DNA of 64,000 nt. Source: Sulfitobacter alexandrii (GTDB lineage Bacteria > Pseudomonadota > Alphaproteobacteria > Rhodobacterales > Rhodobacteraceae). Below the pieces are notes generated by a model that worked only from the letters and a program-made list of their open reading frames with translations, had not been told where the DNA came from and made no database searches. This document shows positions 15,758-23,559 of this stretch, in pieces (positions within the stretch are counted from its first letter, which is position 1; the number at the start of each line of letters is the position of its first letter). The translations under genes and the position numbers were made by a program. The stretch spans positions 62,001 through 126,000 of the forward strand of contig NZ_CP018080.1 of assembly GCF_001886735.1 (NCBI RefSeq), given 5' to 3'.

Positions 15758-16449
15758 TCCAGATCCTTTGGTACGTTCAGGTCGGCCACCTGGCCTTCGG
15801 TGTGCAGGGTCGCGCCCGTGACGGATTGCAGCGCTTCCATGTCGAGGCGGGGCAATTTCTCGCGCAGGACAAAGCCGCGGTCGGTCACGTCGATCACCGC
15901 GAGCGACGTGTAGACGCGTGTCACGCAGCCCACGCCGGTCAGCGGGAAGGTGCAGGTTTCCACCAGTTTGGGGCCGCCGTCCTTGGTCACATGGTCGGTG
16001 ACGACCGCCACCCGGCGCGCGCCGTGCACCAGATCCATCGCGCCGCCCACGGCCGGAACCCCCTTGCTGCCCACGCGCCAGTTGGCCAGATCACCGTTCT
16101 GCGCGACTTGGTAGGCGCCCAGCACGGCAAGGTCGAGGTGCCCGCCCCGGACCATGGCGAAACTGTCGGCGTGGTGAAAGAACGCGGCACCGGGGTTCAG
16201 CGTGACCGCCTTCTTCCCCGCATTGATGAGATCCCAGTCCTCTTCGCCTTCCGCCGGCGCCTTGCCGAAGCCGAGCACGCCGTTTTCGGTGTGGTAGGTC
16301 ACGTCGCGGCCCTCGGGCTGGAACTTGGCGATCATCTCGGGAAAGCCGATACCGAGGTTGACGTATGATCCGTCCTCGATGTCCTGCGCGGCGCGCCACG
16401 CGATCTGCGCGTTGGACAGCTTGTTCTTCATGATGTCGAAATCTGCCAT
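15754..16449 (-). CDS. pcaJ: 3-oxoadipate CoA-transferase subunit B
   Basis: A 231-residue beta subunit of the succinyl-CoA:3-oxoadipate CoA-transferase. The active-site glutamate is in YHTENGVLGFG, the hallmark of family I CoA-transferase B subunits. Further motifs YVNLGIGFPEMIAKF and GSKGVPAVGGAMDLVHGA are also typical. It loads 3-oxoadipate onto CoA for PcaF. It starts at 16449, overlapping the pcaI stop by one base, and overlaps pcaF by 4 nt. This tight coupling fits an alpha/beta heteromer. Confidence 0.94.
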   Translation of the reverse strand: MADFDIMKNKLSNAQIAWRAAQDIEDGSYVNLGIGFPEMIAKFQPEGRDVTYHTENGVLGFGKAPAEGEEDWDLINAGKKAVTLNPGAAFFHHADSFAMVRGGHLDLAVLGAYQVAQNGDLANWRVGSKGVPAVGGAMDLVHGARRVAVVTDHVTKDGGPKLVETCTFPLTGVGCVTRVYTSLAVIDVTDRGFVLREKLPRLDMEALQSVTGATLHTEGQVADLNVPKDLE

Positions 16450-17168
16450 CAGTGCACCACTCCCGCGCGTACCAGCACTTCTTCCTGTTGGGGGTCGGCC
16501 ACCTCGACCACGGCATCGACGAAGATGCCCGGCGTGATGACCTGTTGCGGGTCGATGCAGCCGGGGCGGCCCAGCTCGCTGACCTGCGCGATGGTCACGT
16601 CCGCGGCCATGGCCATCAGCGGATTGAAGTTCCGCCCGGCCATCCGGTAGGTCAGGTTGCCCACGGTATCGCCCATCTGTCCCTTGATGAGCGCGAAATC
16701 CGCCTTGAGCCAGCGTTCGCGCACGTACATCTTGCCGTCGAATTCCTCGGTCGGTTTGCCCTCGGCCAGTTCGGTGCCGTAGGAGCTGGGCGTGTAGAAC
16801 GCCGGTATTCCGGCCCCCGCCGCGCGGATGCGTTCCGCCAGCGTGCCCTGCGGCACCAGTTCGAGCGCGATCTCGCCCGCGAGGTATTTTTCGTTGAAGG
16901 CTTCGGCGTTCGAGCTGCGCGGGAAGGAGCAGATCATCTTGGCCACCATGCCGGCCTTGATCATCGCGGCGATGCCGATGCCGCCGTTTCCGGCGTTGTT
17001 GTTGATCACCGTGAGGCCCGACGGGCTGCCGGTGGTGCGGTAGCGGTCGATCAGGGCGTGGATCAGTTCGACCGGCGCGCCCGAGCCGCCGAAACCGCCG
17101 ATCATGATCGTTGCGCCATCGGGTATCTGCGTGACCGCGTTGGCCACGGAAGGAACGGTCTTGTCCAT
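16449..17168 (-). CDS. pcaI: 3-oxoadipate CoA-transferase subunit A
   Basis: A 239-residue alpha subunit of the CoA-transferase. The glycine-rich segment ATIMIGGFGGSGAPVELI near residues 19-36 is the CoA-binding loop of family I enzymes, and NNNAGNGGIGIAAMI follows. It is the first gene of pcaIJF. The 105-nt upstream region, shared with the divergent IclR gene, contains repeated TTTGTTCG elements, so induction by a pathway intermediate (as with PcaR/PcaU regulators) is likely. Upstream ring-cleavage genes (pcaGH, pcaBCD) are not in the window. Confidence 0.93.
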   Translation of the reverse strand: MDKTVPSVANAVTQIPDGATIMIGGFGGSGAPVELIHALIDRYRTTGSPSGLTVINNNAGNGGIGIAAMIKAGMVAKMICSFPRSSNAEAFNEKYLAGEIALELVPQGTLAERIRAAGAGIPAFYTPSSYGTELAEGKPTEEFDGKMYVRERWLKADFALIKGQMGDTVGNLTYRMAGRNFNPLMAMAADVTIAQVSELGRPGCIDPQQVITPGIFVDAVVEVADPQQEEVLVRAGVVH

Positions 17169-17225
17169 GAGAGGTCTCCGGTTGATGCGGCAGGTGTAGC
17201 GGCGCCCCGCCACGGTTTCGAGCGG

Positions 17226-17251
17226 TTTGTTCGTATATCGACATTTGTTCG
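17226..17251. promoter_or_regulatory. Candidate IclR-type operator in the pcaI / iclR intergenic region
   Basis: TTTGTTCG occurs twice in direct orientation, at 17226-17233 and 17244-17251, 18 bp apart. The first copy is followed by the near-palindrome GTTCGTATATCGAC. Regulators of the PcaU/PobR/PcaR group recognise repeated GTTCG-containing half-sites, so the spacing and sequence fit. The region serves both divergent promoters. Confidence 0.5.
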
Positions 17252-17273
17252 GATCGTGCATAACTTTGTGCAC

Positions 17274-18035
17274 ATGGCGAACAAATCCGGCGATACCATC
17301 TCCTCTCTCGCCAAGGGTCTGCGGGTGATCGAATGTTTCGGCGCGGACGCCCCGAAACTGAGCATCAGCGCGGTCGCGGCGCGGACCGGGCTGGACAGGG
17401 CGACGGCCCGGCGGTGCCTGCTGACCTTGCACGCCGAAGGCTACGCGGCGTACGACGGCAAGTTCTTTGCGCTCACGCACCGCGCCCTGCGGCTGGGGAT
17501 GGGGGCGATCGCCTCGCTCGAATTGCCGCAGATCGTGCAGCCGTGGCTGGACCAGCTGACCGAACAGATCGGTCAAAGCTGTTCGGTCGCGGTTCTGGAC
17601 GAGACCGAGATCGTCTATCTGGCGCGGGCGGCGCAGAAGCGGGTCATGTCGATCGGGCTGATGCCGGGGTCGCGGCTGCCGGCGCATTGCACCTCGCTGG
17701 GACGGATCCTGCTGGCCGGCCTGCCGGCGGCACAGGCCCGCGCGGTGATCGATGCCTCTGACCTGTCGCCGCGCACGGCCTTCAGCCTGACCGACCCCGA
17801 CGAGATCATGTCCCGGATCGACGCGGCGCGGCGGGAGGGCCACACCATGGTCGACCAGGAGGTCGAGATCGGCCTGCGGTCCATCGCGGTGCCGCTGCAC
17901 GACGCGGCGGGCAAGGTGGTGGCCGCGCTGAACGCGGGCATGGCGGCGACGCATCATGATCCCGCCGAGATGGCAAAGACCTGTCTGCCGCCGATGCTGC
18001 GGGTTCAGGCCGGGATCGCCCGCCTGCTGGCCTGA
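17274..18035 (+). CDS. IclR-family regulator of the PcaR/PobR type
   Basis: A 253-residue regulator. The N-terminal winged helix (about residues 8-70) reads SSLAKGLRVIECF and later GLDRATARRCLLTL, the pattern of the Pca regulon subfamily. The C-terminal effector domain contains GSRLPAHCTSLGRILLA and DQEVEIGLRSIAVPL, both IclR hallmarks. It is divergent from pcaIJF and very probably activates that operon in response to beta-ketoadipate or a related acid. The ATG at 17274 was chosen because it begins the conserved wHTH lead-in. The name pcaR would be plausible but is not proven by sequence alone. Confidence 0.9.
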   Translation: MANKSGDTISSLAKGLRVIECFGADAPKLSISAVAARTGLDRATARRCLLTLHAEGYAAYDGKFFALTHRALRLGMGAIASLELPQIVQPWLDQLTEQIGQSCSVAVLDETEIVYLARAAQKRVMSIGLMPGSRLPAHCTSLGRILLAGLPAAQARAVIDASDLSPRTAFSLTDPDEIMSRIDAARREGHTMVDQEVEIGLRSIAVPLHDAAGKVVAALNAGMAATHHDPAEMAKTCLPPMLRVQAGIARLLA

Positions 18036-18075
18036 TCCGGCGGCCCGTGTTGCAACCCCGCCGAACCGCTTCTAG

Positions 18076-18087
18076 GTTGCGCGCAAC
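18076..18087. promoter_or_regulatory. 12-bp palindrome upstream of the MBL gene
   Basis: GTTGCGCGCAAC is a perfect palindrome ending 13 nt before the ATG of the MBL hydrolase. A related GTTGCAAC lies at 18049-18056, 27 bp earlier. It may be an operator for the MBL/dehydrogenase operon. The regulator is unknown and a short GC palindrome could arise by chance. Confidence 0.35.
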
Positions 18088-18100
18088 ATCAGGAGACATC

Positions 18101-19165
18101 ATGACAGACCATCCCGAGAGCGCGCTGCACTTTCCGTTCGAGACGATGCCGGCCTTCGGTGAGATCGTCGAAGTGCGGCCCGGCATTCTGTGGACCCGTG
18201 TGCCGCTGCCCTATCGGCTGGACCATGTGAACATCTACCTGATCCGCGACGGCGAAGGCTGGGCCATCATCGACACCGGGATCCAGACGGCGGACGCCAA
18301 GCAGACCTGGGAAGACATTTTGGCCGGTCCCCTGCAGGGCGCGCGCATCACGCGTGTCATCGTCACGCACTATCACCCCGACCACATCGGGTTGGCCGGC
18401 TGGCTGTGCAAACGGTTCGATGCGCCTTTGCTGACCAGCTTTTCCACCTTCATGGGGTGCAAGGTGATTTCGCAGGGCGCGAACGAGAGCATGACGCGCT
18501 ACAACTTCGATTTCTACCTCAGCCACGGCATGACCGAGCAGGCGGCCGGGGTGGTCGCGATCCAGGGCAACGAATACCTGCGCCGGGTCGGCGATCTGCC
18601 GAAGTCCTTCCTGCGGCTGCTCATGCCCGACACGCTGGAGATCGGCGGCAGGGCCTTCCGGGTCATGACCGGCGACGGCCACGCGGCGGAGCAGGTGATG
18701 CTGTATTGCGAAGACGAGGCGCTGCTCTTTGCCGCCGATCAGGTCATCGAGAAGATTTCGCCCAATATCAGCGTCTTCGCCGATGAGGCGAATGGCGATC
18801 CGCTGGGTCATTTCCTGCGTTCCCTGCGGTTCCTGCGGACCGAGATCCCGGACGATGTGCTGGTCCTGCCGGGGCACCGGCGGCCGTTTCACGGCTTGCA
18901 CCAGCGCTGCGCGGAGCTTGAAGCGCATCACCAAGAAAGATGCCAGCGGGTGCTGGACGCCTGCGCGGGGGGGCCGAAATCCATCGCGGATCTGGTGCCG
19001 GTTCTGTTCACCCGTGAACTCGACCCCCACCAGATGAGCTTTGCCTTCACCGAGACGCTGGCGCATGTGAACCGGCTGGTACGGCGGGGCGAGATCCGGG
19101 CCGAGAACCGCGAGGGCCGCATCTATCACGTTCTGGCCGGCGCGGTATCCGGAACCGCCGGATGA
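18101..19165 (+). CDS. Metallo-beta-lactamase-fold hydrolase
   Basis: A 354-residue MBL-fold protein. The zinc motif THYHPDHIG (HxHxDH type) is intact, followed by GDGHAAEQ (metal-bridging region) and the distal histidine in LPGHRRPF. A C-terminal winged-helix-like extension (after about residue 280) is seen in glyoxalase II-like proteins of this group. The ATG at 18101 is preceded by AGGAGA at the right distance. Its stop overlaps the dehydrogenase start (ATGA), so the two act together, perhaps hydrolysing a thioester or lactone in an acyl-CoA pathway. The substrate is not known. Confidence 0.88.
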   Translation: MTDHPESALHFPFETMPAFGEIVEVRPGILWTRVPLPYRLDHVNIYLIRDGEGWAIIDTGIQTADAKQTWEDILAGPLQGARITRVIVTHYHPDHIGLAGWLCKRFDAPLLTSFSTFMGCKVISQGANESMTRYNFDFYLSHGMTEQAAGVVAIQGNEYLRRVGDLPKSFLRLLMPDTLEIGGRAFRVMTGDGHAAEQVMLYCEDEALLFAADQVIEKISPNISVFADEANGDPLGHFLRSLRFLRTEIPDDVLVLPGHRRPFHGLHQRCAELEAHHQERCQRVLDACAGGPKSIADLVPVLFTRELDPHQMSFAFTETLAHVNRLVRRGEIRAENREGRIYHVLAGAVSGTAG

Positions 19166-20088
19166 CGGCCGAGGCCGAACACCCGCCCATCGCGATCGTC
19201 GGGGCGGGGCTGATCGGCACCGCCTGGGCGGCGCTGTTCGCCCACCATGGATTTCCGGTGCGGCTATGGGATCCGCAGGCTGCCGCGATGGACCGCGCGG
19301 CGGCGGCCTTGCCGCGTTTGTCGGCGCAATTGTCCGCCATCGCGGCGGGGCAGGGCGGACCGCAGGACGTCGTGCACTGCGCCACGCTTGCAGAGGCGGT
19401 GGCCGGGGCGGCGCTGATCCAGGAGAGCGCGCCGGAGGACGTGCCGCTGAAACACGCGCTTCTGGCGGAGATCGAGGCCACGATGGCCCCGGAGGCGATC
19501 ATCGCGTCCTCCACGTCCGCCCTGACGTGGTCGGACCTCGGGCCGGGGCTGGCGGAGCCCGCCCGGCTGATCACGGCGCATCCCTTCAACCCGCCTCACC
19601 TTGTCCCGCTGGTGGAGCTTTACGGCACCGATCCGGTCCGGATGGATAGGGCGGAGGCGATCTACCGCATGGTGGGCCGCGTGCCGGTCCGCCTGCGCAA
19701 GGATGCGACGGGACATATCGCGAACCGGCTGGCCTCGGCGCTTTGGCGGGAAGCGGTGTACATGGTGCAGGAGGGCATCGCGGACGTGGAGGCGATCGAC
19801 ACCGCGCTGGCCAACGGGCCGGGCCTGCGCTGGTCGGTGCTGGGGGCGCACATGGCCTATCATCTGGGCGGCGGGCCGCAGGGGATGGCGGGATATCTCG
19901 ATCATCTGGGCCCCAGCCAGGAACGCCGCTGGGCATCGCTCGGCACGCCCGCGCTGACCCCCGAGGTGCGCGCGGCGCTGATAGACGGAGTGGCGCGCGA
20001 AGCCGGGGGGCGCAGCATCGCGGAACTGGAGCAAGACCGGGACGCCGCGCTGATTGCGCTGTTGCGCGCCCGGAAAGCCGACGGCTGA
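19162..20088 (+). CDS. 3-hydroxyacyl-CoA dehydrogenase family protein
   Basis: A 308-residue NAD-dependent dehydrogenase. The Rossmann motif GAGLIGTAWA lies near residues 14-23. The catalytic His is in ITAHPFNPPHLVPLVE, and the C-terminal helical domain begins around DATGHIANRLASALWREA. The closest functional types are L-carnitine dehydrogenase and lambda-crystallin/L-gulonate dehydrogenase-like enzymes, which share HPFNPP. It is coupled to the MBL hydrolase. Only 3 nt separate its stop from that of the convergent M24 peptidase. The substrate is uncertain. Confidence 0.87.
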   Translation: MTAEAEHPPIAIVGAGLIGTAWAALFAHHGFPVRLWDPQAAAMDRAAAALPRLSAQLSAIAAGQGGPQDVVHCATLAEAVAGAALIQESAPEDVPLKHALLAEIEATMAPEAIIASSTSALTWSDLGPGLAEPARLITAHPFNPPHLVPLVELYGTDPVRMDRAEAIYRMVGRVPVRLRKDATGHIANRLASALWREAVYMVQEGIADVEAIDTALANGPGLRWSVLGAHMAYHLGGGPQGMAGYLDHLGPSQERRWASLGTPALTPEVRAALIDGVAREAGGRSIAELEQDRDAALIALLRARKADG

Positions 20089-20091
20089 GGT

Positions 20092-21189
20092 TCAGCCAAA
20101 CACCTGCGGGTCGCGTCCGAGCCGGGTGAAGGACCGTGACCCGTCCGCCGTGACCAGCACGTCGTCCTCGATCCGGACGCCCAGCTTGCCGGGGTGGTAA
20201 AGGCCCGGTTCGATGGTGATGACCATGCCGGGCTCCAGCGGCGCGTGGTTGCCCCGCATCAGCTGCGGGGCCTCGTGCACGTCAAGACCCAGACCGTGGC
20301 CGACCTTGTGCCGGACGTTGTCGGCAAAGCCCGCCGCCGCAAGGTGATCCTGCACGGCGGTATCCAGCTCGTGGGGGGTGACACCGGGGCGGCACATCTC
20401 GCGGGCAAGCCGGTTCGCCTCCAGCACCGCGTCATAGAGGGCGCGGTGATCGTCGGGGACTTCCTCGCAGAAATAGGTCCGGGTGATGTCCGCGCTGTAG
20501 CCGTCGAGCTTTGCGCCGAAGTCGAACAGCAGGGCATCGCCGCGCTGCACCTTCCTATCGGCAGAAGGCACGCCATGGCAATCCGCCGCCGCCGCACCGG
20601 CCAGCACGATTAGGTCGAAGGCCGCGCCTTCCGCCCCGCGCTCCAGCATGTTGATCAGCAGTTTCGCGCGGATCTCCGTTTCGGACAGGCCCGCGCCGAT
20701 CTGGCCCAGCGTCACCGTCAGCGCGTCCTCGCTGATTTTCACCACCTGTTCGATGGCCGCGATTTCGCCCTCGTCCTTGTGCAGGCGCAGCGGCAGCAGG
20801 ATGTCGCTGCCGTCCGTCATTTCGGTGCCGAAGGCGCGGGCGAGTGCGGCTGCCTCGAACTGGCGCATCCGCCCGCTTTCCACGGCAAGCGAGGTCAGGC
20901 CGGTCTGCCGGGCCAGCGTCGCCAGCGCATCGGCGTAGCCGTCGGCATCCTGCCAGAACACGGTCTGTGCCTGCGGCATCCGCGCTGTCCACATATCGCG
21001 TTCCAGTGCCGGGATCGCGGCATGCACCGCGCCCGCGGCGGTCACGATCAGGATCGTGGGCCGTTCCATCAGGCCAAGGCGAACACCTGTCAGGTAGAAG
21101 AAGTTCGGTCCCGGCACCACGGCGATGGCGGGGCAGTCGTGTTCCTGAAGCAGTCTGGTCAGTTTGGCGATGCGGGCGTCGAAATTCAT
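20092..21189 (-). CDS. M24-family metallopeptidase (Xaa-Pro aminopeptidase-like)
   Basis: A 365-residue protein with an N-terminal creatinase-type domain (about 1-130) and a pita-bread catalytic domain. The five metal ligands are readable: Asp in FDFGAKLDGYSADITRT (two Asp), His in GHGLGLDVHE, Glu in ITIEPG and Glu in RIEDDV. This family removes N-terminal residues before proline or hydrolyses related amides such as creatine or ectoine derivatives. It is a single gene, convergent with the dehydrogenase and 74 nt downstream of pobA on the same strand. Creatinase or ectoine hydrolase specificity cannot be excluded. Confidence 0.91.
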   Translation of the reverse strand: MNFDARIAKLTRLLQEHDCPAIAVVPGPNFFYLTGVRLGLMERPTILIVTAAGAVHAAIPALERDMWTARMPQAQTVFWQDADGYADALATLARQTGLTSLAVESGRMRQFEAAALARAFGTEMTDGSDILLPLRLHKDEGEIAAIEQVVKISEDALTVTLGQIGAGLSETEIRAKLLINMLERGAEGAAFDLIVLAGAAAADCHGVPSADRKVQRGDALLFDFGAKLDGYSADITRTYFCEEVPDDHRALYDAVLEANRLAREMCRPGVTPHELDTAVQDHLAAAGFADNVRHKVGHGLGLDVHEAPQLMRGNHAPLEPGMVITIEPGLYHPGKLGVRIEDDVLVTADGSRSFTRLGRDPQVFG

Positions 21190-21263
21190 GCAGGGTTCCT
21201 TTCATGGGTCGGCGCCAACCTCGCCCATCCCGCCCCGCTTGCCAAGGTGCCGCCGGCAGGAGA

Positions 21264-22448
21264 TCAGTCCAGCGGCAGGCCGACGTAGTTCTCGGCAATC
21301 GCGCGCGAGGCGGCCTCAGAACTGCGCAGATAGTCGAATTCCGCTCTCTGCATCCGTTTCTCAAAATCGGAGTTTTCGGGAAACTGGTGCATCAGCGTCG
21401 ACAACTGCCACGAGAATCGTTCGACCTTCCAGACCCGGCGCAGGACGGTTTCCGAATAGGCGTCGATCAGGTCGTCCTTGCCGTGCCTGTAGTGCAGCGC
21501 CAGGGCCCGGTGAAGCAGGCGCACATCCGCCACGGCAAGGTTCAGCCCCTTGGCCCCGGTCGGTGGCACGATATGCGCGGAGTCCCCGGCCAGGAACAGG
21601 TTGCCGTATCGCATCGGCTCCGCCACGAAGGACCGCAGCGGCGCGATGCTCTTTTCAAAGGACGGCCCGGTCTGAAGGCTCGCGGCGGCATCCGGTCCGA
21701 GCCGGGTCGCGAACTCTTCCCAGAAACGGTCGTCGGACCAGTCCGCCACGTCGTCGGACGCGTCGCACTGGATGTAGTAGCGGCTGCGGGTGTTCGACCG
21801 CATGGAGGCCAGCGCGAAGCCGCGGTCATGGTTGGCGTAGATCAGTTCGTGCGAGACCGGGGGCTTTTCCACAAGAATACCGAGCCAGCCAAAGGGATAG
21901 ACCCGTTCGTAGGTGCGCAGCACATCCGCCGGGATCGCCTGCCGCGACACGCCGTGGAACCCGTCGCATCCCGCGATGTAGTCGCATTCGACGGTGACGT
22001 GTTGCCCCTCGTGCGTGAAGTGCACCCTGGGGCGGTCCGACTTCAGATCCGACGGTTTTACGTCATCGACGTTGAAGAAGAACCGCTGGCCCTGCTGCAT
22101 GCGCTTTTCGAACAGGTCCTTCGTCATCTCGGTCTGGCCGTAGACGGTGACCGTCTTGCCTGTCAGCCCGGTAAGGTCGATCCGGTGCCTTTCGCCGTCG
22201 AAGGCCAGTTCGAAACCCTCGTGCGGCAGTCCCTCGCGATGCAGCCGGTCGGCGGCGCCCGCTTCTTCCAGCGCGGTGACCGTGCCCTGTTCCAGTACGC
22301 CGGCGCGGATGCGTCCCTCGATATAGGCGCGGTCCTTGCGGTCGAGCAGAATCGTGTCGATCTCCTCGTTGGCGAGAAGCTGCGAAAGCAGCAGACCGGC
22401 GGGGCCCGAACCGATGATGCAGACGGATGTCGTGATGGTCTTGGTCAT
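21264..22448 (-). CDS. pobA: 4-hydroxybenzoate 3-monooxygenase
   Basis: A 394-residue FAD flavoprotein, exactly the usual PobA length, converting 4-hydroxybenzoate to protocatechuate with NAD(P)H and O2. The FAD motif GSGPAG is at residues 13-18. The second FAD/NADPH motif is in AGCDGFHGVSRQ and the third is GDSAHIVPPTGAKGLNLA. The C-terminal substrate-domain pattern MHQFPENSDFEKRMQ also matches. The ATG at 22448 is preceded by AGGA. A plausible -10 (TATGAT, 22479-22484, minus strand) lies 31 nt upstream. It is divergent from an AraC-type pobR. Its product would feed the beta-ketoadipate pathway completed by pcaIJF, although the ring-cleavage genes lie elsewhere. Confidence 0.96.
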   Translation of the reverse strand: MTKTITTSVCIIGSGPAGLLLSQLLANEEIDTILLDRKDRAYIEGRIRAGVLEQGTVTALEEAGAADRLHREGLPHEGFELAFDGERHRIDLTGLTGKTVTVYGQTEMTKDLFEKRMQQGQRFFFNVDDVKPSDLKSDRPRVHFTHEGQHVTVECDYIAGCDGFHGVSRQAIPADVLRTYERVYPFGWLGILVEKPPVSHELIYANHDRGFALASMRSNTRSRYYIQCDASDDVADWSDDRFWEEFATRLGPDAAASLQTGPSFEKSIAPLRSFVAEPMRYGNLFLAGDSAHIVPPTGAKGLNLAVADVRLLHRALALHYRHGKDDLIDAYSETVLRRVWKVERFSWQLSTLMHQFPENSDFEKRMQRAEFDYLRSSEAASRAIAENYVGLPLD

Positions 22449-22517
22449 GATTCCGTGTCCTACAGATGAGTGGCGTTCATCATATGCGCGAGGGCCGGCC
22501 GGCAAATGGACAGCAGG

Positions 22518-22559
22518 TGCGAGTTTTTGTACTATCCGATCAGGATGGCGGATTTTTCG
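22518..22559. promoter_or_regulatory. Imperfect direct repeats in the pobA / pobR intergenic region
   Basis: TGCGAGTTTTTGT (22518-22530) and GGCGGATTTTTCG (22547-22559) are similar elements repeated in the same orientation, 29 bp apart, just upstream of the AraC-type gene. AraC-family activators bind such direct repeats. This is a candidate PobR site and the match is imperfect. Confidence 0.35.
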
Positions 22560-22588
22560 CCGTTTGCCGCGCGGGAAAGGGATAATCG

Positions 22589-23473
22589 TTGCCGGACCGT
22601 ATTCCGACCTACGAGCTTTACGGCGAATACCTCGCCGGCACGCGCAGCGACCCGGTGCATCACGAGACGATCCGTGAACGGAGCAGCCAGCATGACTGGA
22701 CGATCCGCTTGCACCGGCATCGCAAGCTGGCGCAGGTCTTTGTCCTGCGGACGCCAGGTGTCGCCATCCGGCTGGGGGACCTCAACTTCCGCAGCCAGGA
22801 GCCGGTGATCTTGCTGGTACCGCCGGGCGTGGCGCACGGGTTCCGCTTTCCGCCGGATATCCTTGGCGATGTCATTACCCTGCGCCCGGCCCTGTTGCGG
22901 GAGGACACCGCACAGCGCCTGTCGCGGCTGGGAGAGGCAGGCGGGGCCATGTTGCCACGGCAGGGTGCGCGGCATTTCGACACCATCGAGACGCTGATGG
23001 CTCAGCTCAGGGAGGCGATGCGCGATTTCGGTCCGGACCGGGCCGAGCTGCTGGACACGATTCTCCGGCTCGTGCTGATCTATGTCGATGCGGACCGTGC
23101 CGCCGCACAGCCGCTGGGCGCGCTGCCCGCCCCGCAGGAACAGACTCTGCACGAAAGCCAGGTGCAGGCCTTTTGCGGGGCGGTGGAGGCACATTTCGCG
23201 AGCCCGATGACGCTGGAGTCCTACGCCGCGGAGGTCGGTGTTTCCAAGCCGCATCTCAACCGGCTGTGCCGCCGCATCCTCGGCACGACCCCCAATGCGC
23301 TGATCCGGCAACGCCGCCTTGTCGAGGCCCGGCACCTGTTGGAATTCACGCGCCATTCCATCGCGGATATCGCGGCGCGCGCGGGATTTGCCGATCCGGG
23401 ATATTTCAGCCGCAGCTTCCGGTCGGACACGGGGATGACGCCGGGCACCTACCGCAGACTGCACGGCAGCTAG
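22589..23473 (+). CDS. pobR: AraC-family regulator of pobA (PobR, AraC type)
   Basis: A 294-residue activator. The N-terminal cupin-like sensing domain contains TIRLHRHRKLAQVFVL and LVPPGVAHGFRF. The C-terminal tandem helix-turn-helix reads AAEVGVSKPHLNRLCRRI and ends with the AraC signature GFADPGYFSRSFRSDTGMTPGTYR. I chose the TTG at 22589 because AAAGGG precedes it and homologues begin shortly before an IPxYxLYGE motif. Being divergent from pobA, it most likely activates pobA on 4-hydroxybenzoate. It also lies 86 nt upstream of the second importer in the same direction, so read-through into that operon is possible. Confidence 0.88.
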   Translation: MPDRIPTYELYGEYLAGTRSDPVHHETIRERSSQHDWTIRLHRHRKLAQVFVLRTPGVAIRLGDLNFRSQEPVILLVPPGVAHGFRFPPDILGDVITLRPALLREDTAQRLSRLGEAGGAMLPRQGARHFDTIETLMAQLREAMRDFGPDRAELLDTILRLVLIYVDADRAAAQPLGALPAPQEQTLHESQVQAFCGAVEAHFASPMTLESYAAEVGVSKPHLNRLCRRILGTTPNALIRQRRLVEARHLLEFTRHSIADIAARAGFADPGYFSRSFRSDTGMTPGTYRRLHGS

Positions 23474-23559
23474 GGGCAGATTTCCGTCGGGGAATTCAGG
23501 GTTGCCAAAAGGATGCGATTAAAAAAGACTGTCCCGAGACGAAAAACAGGGAGTTCAAC

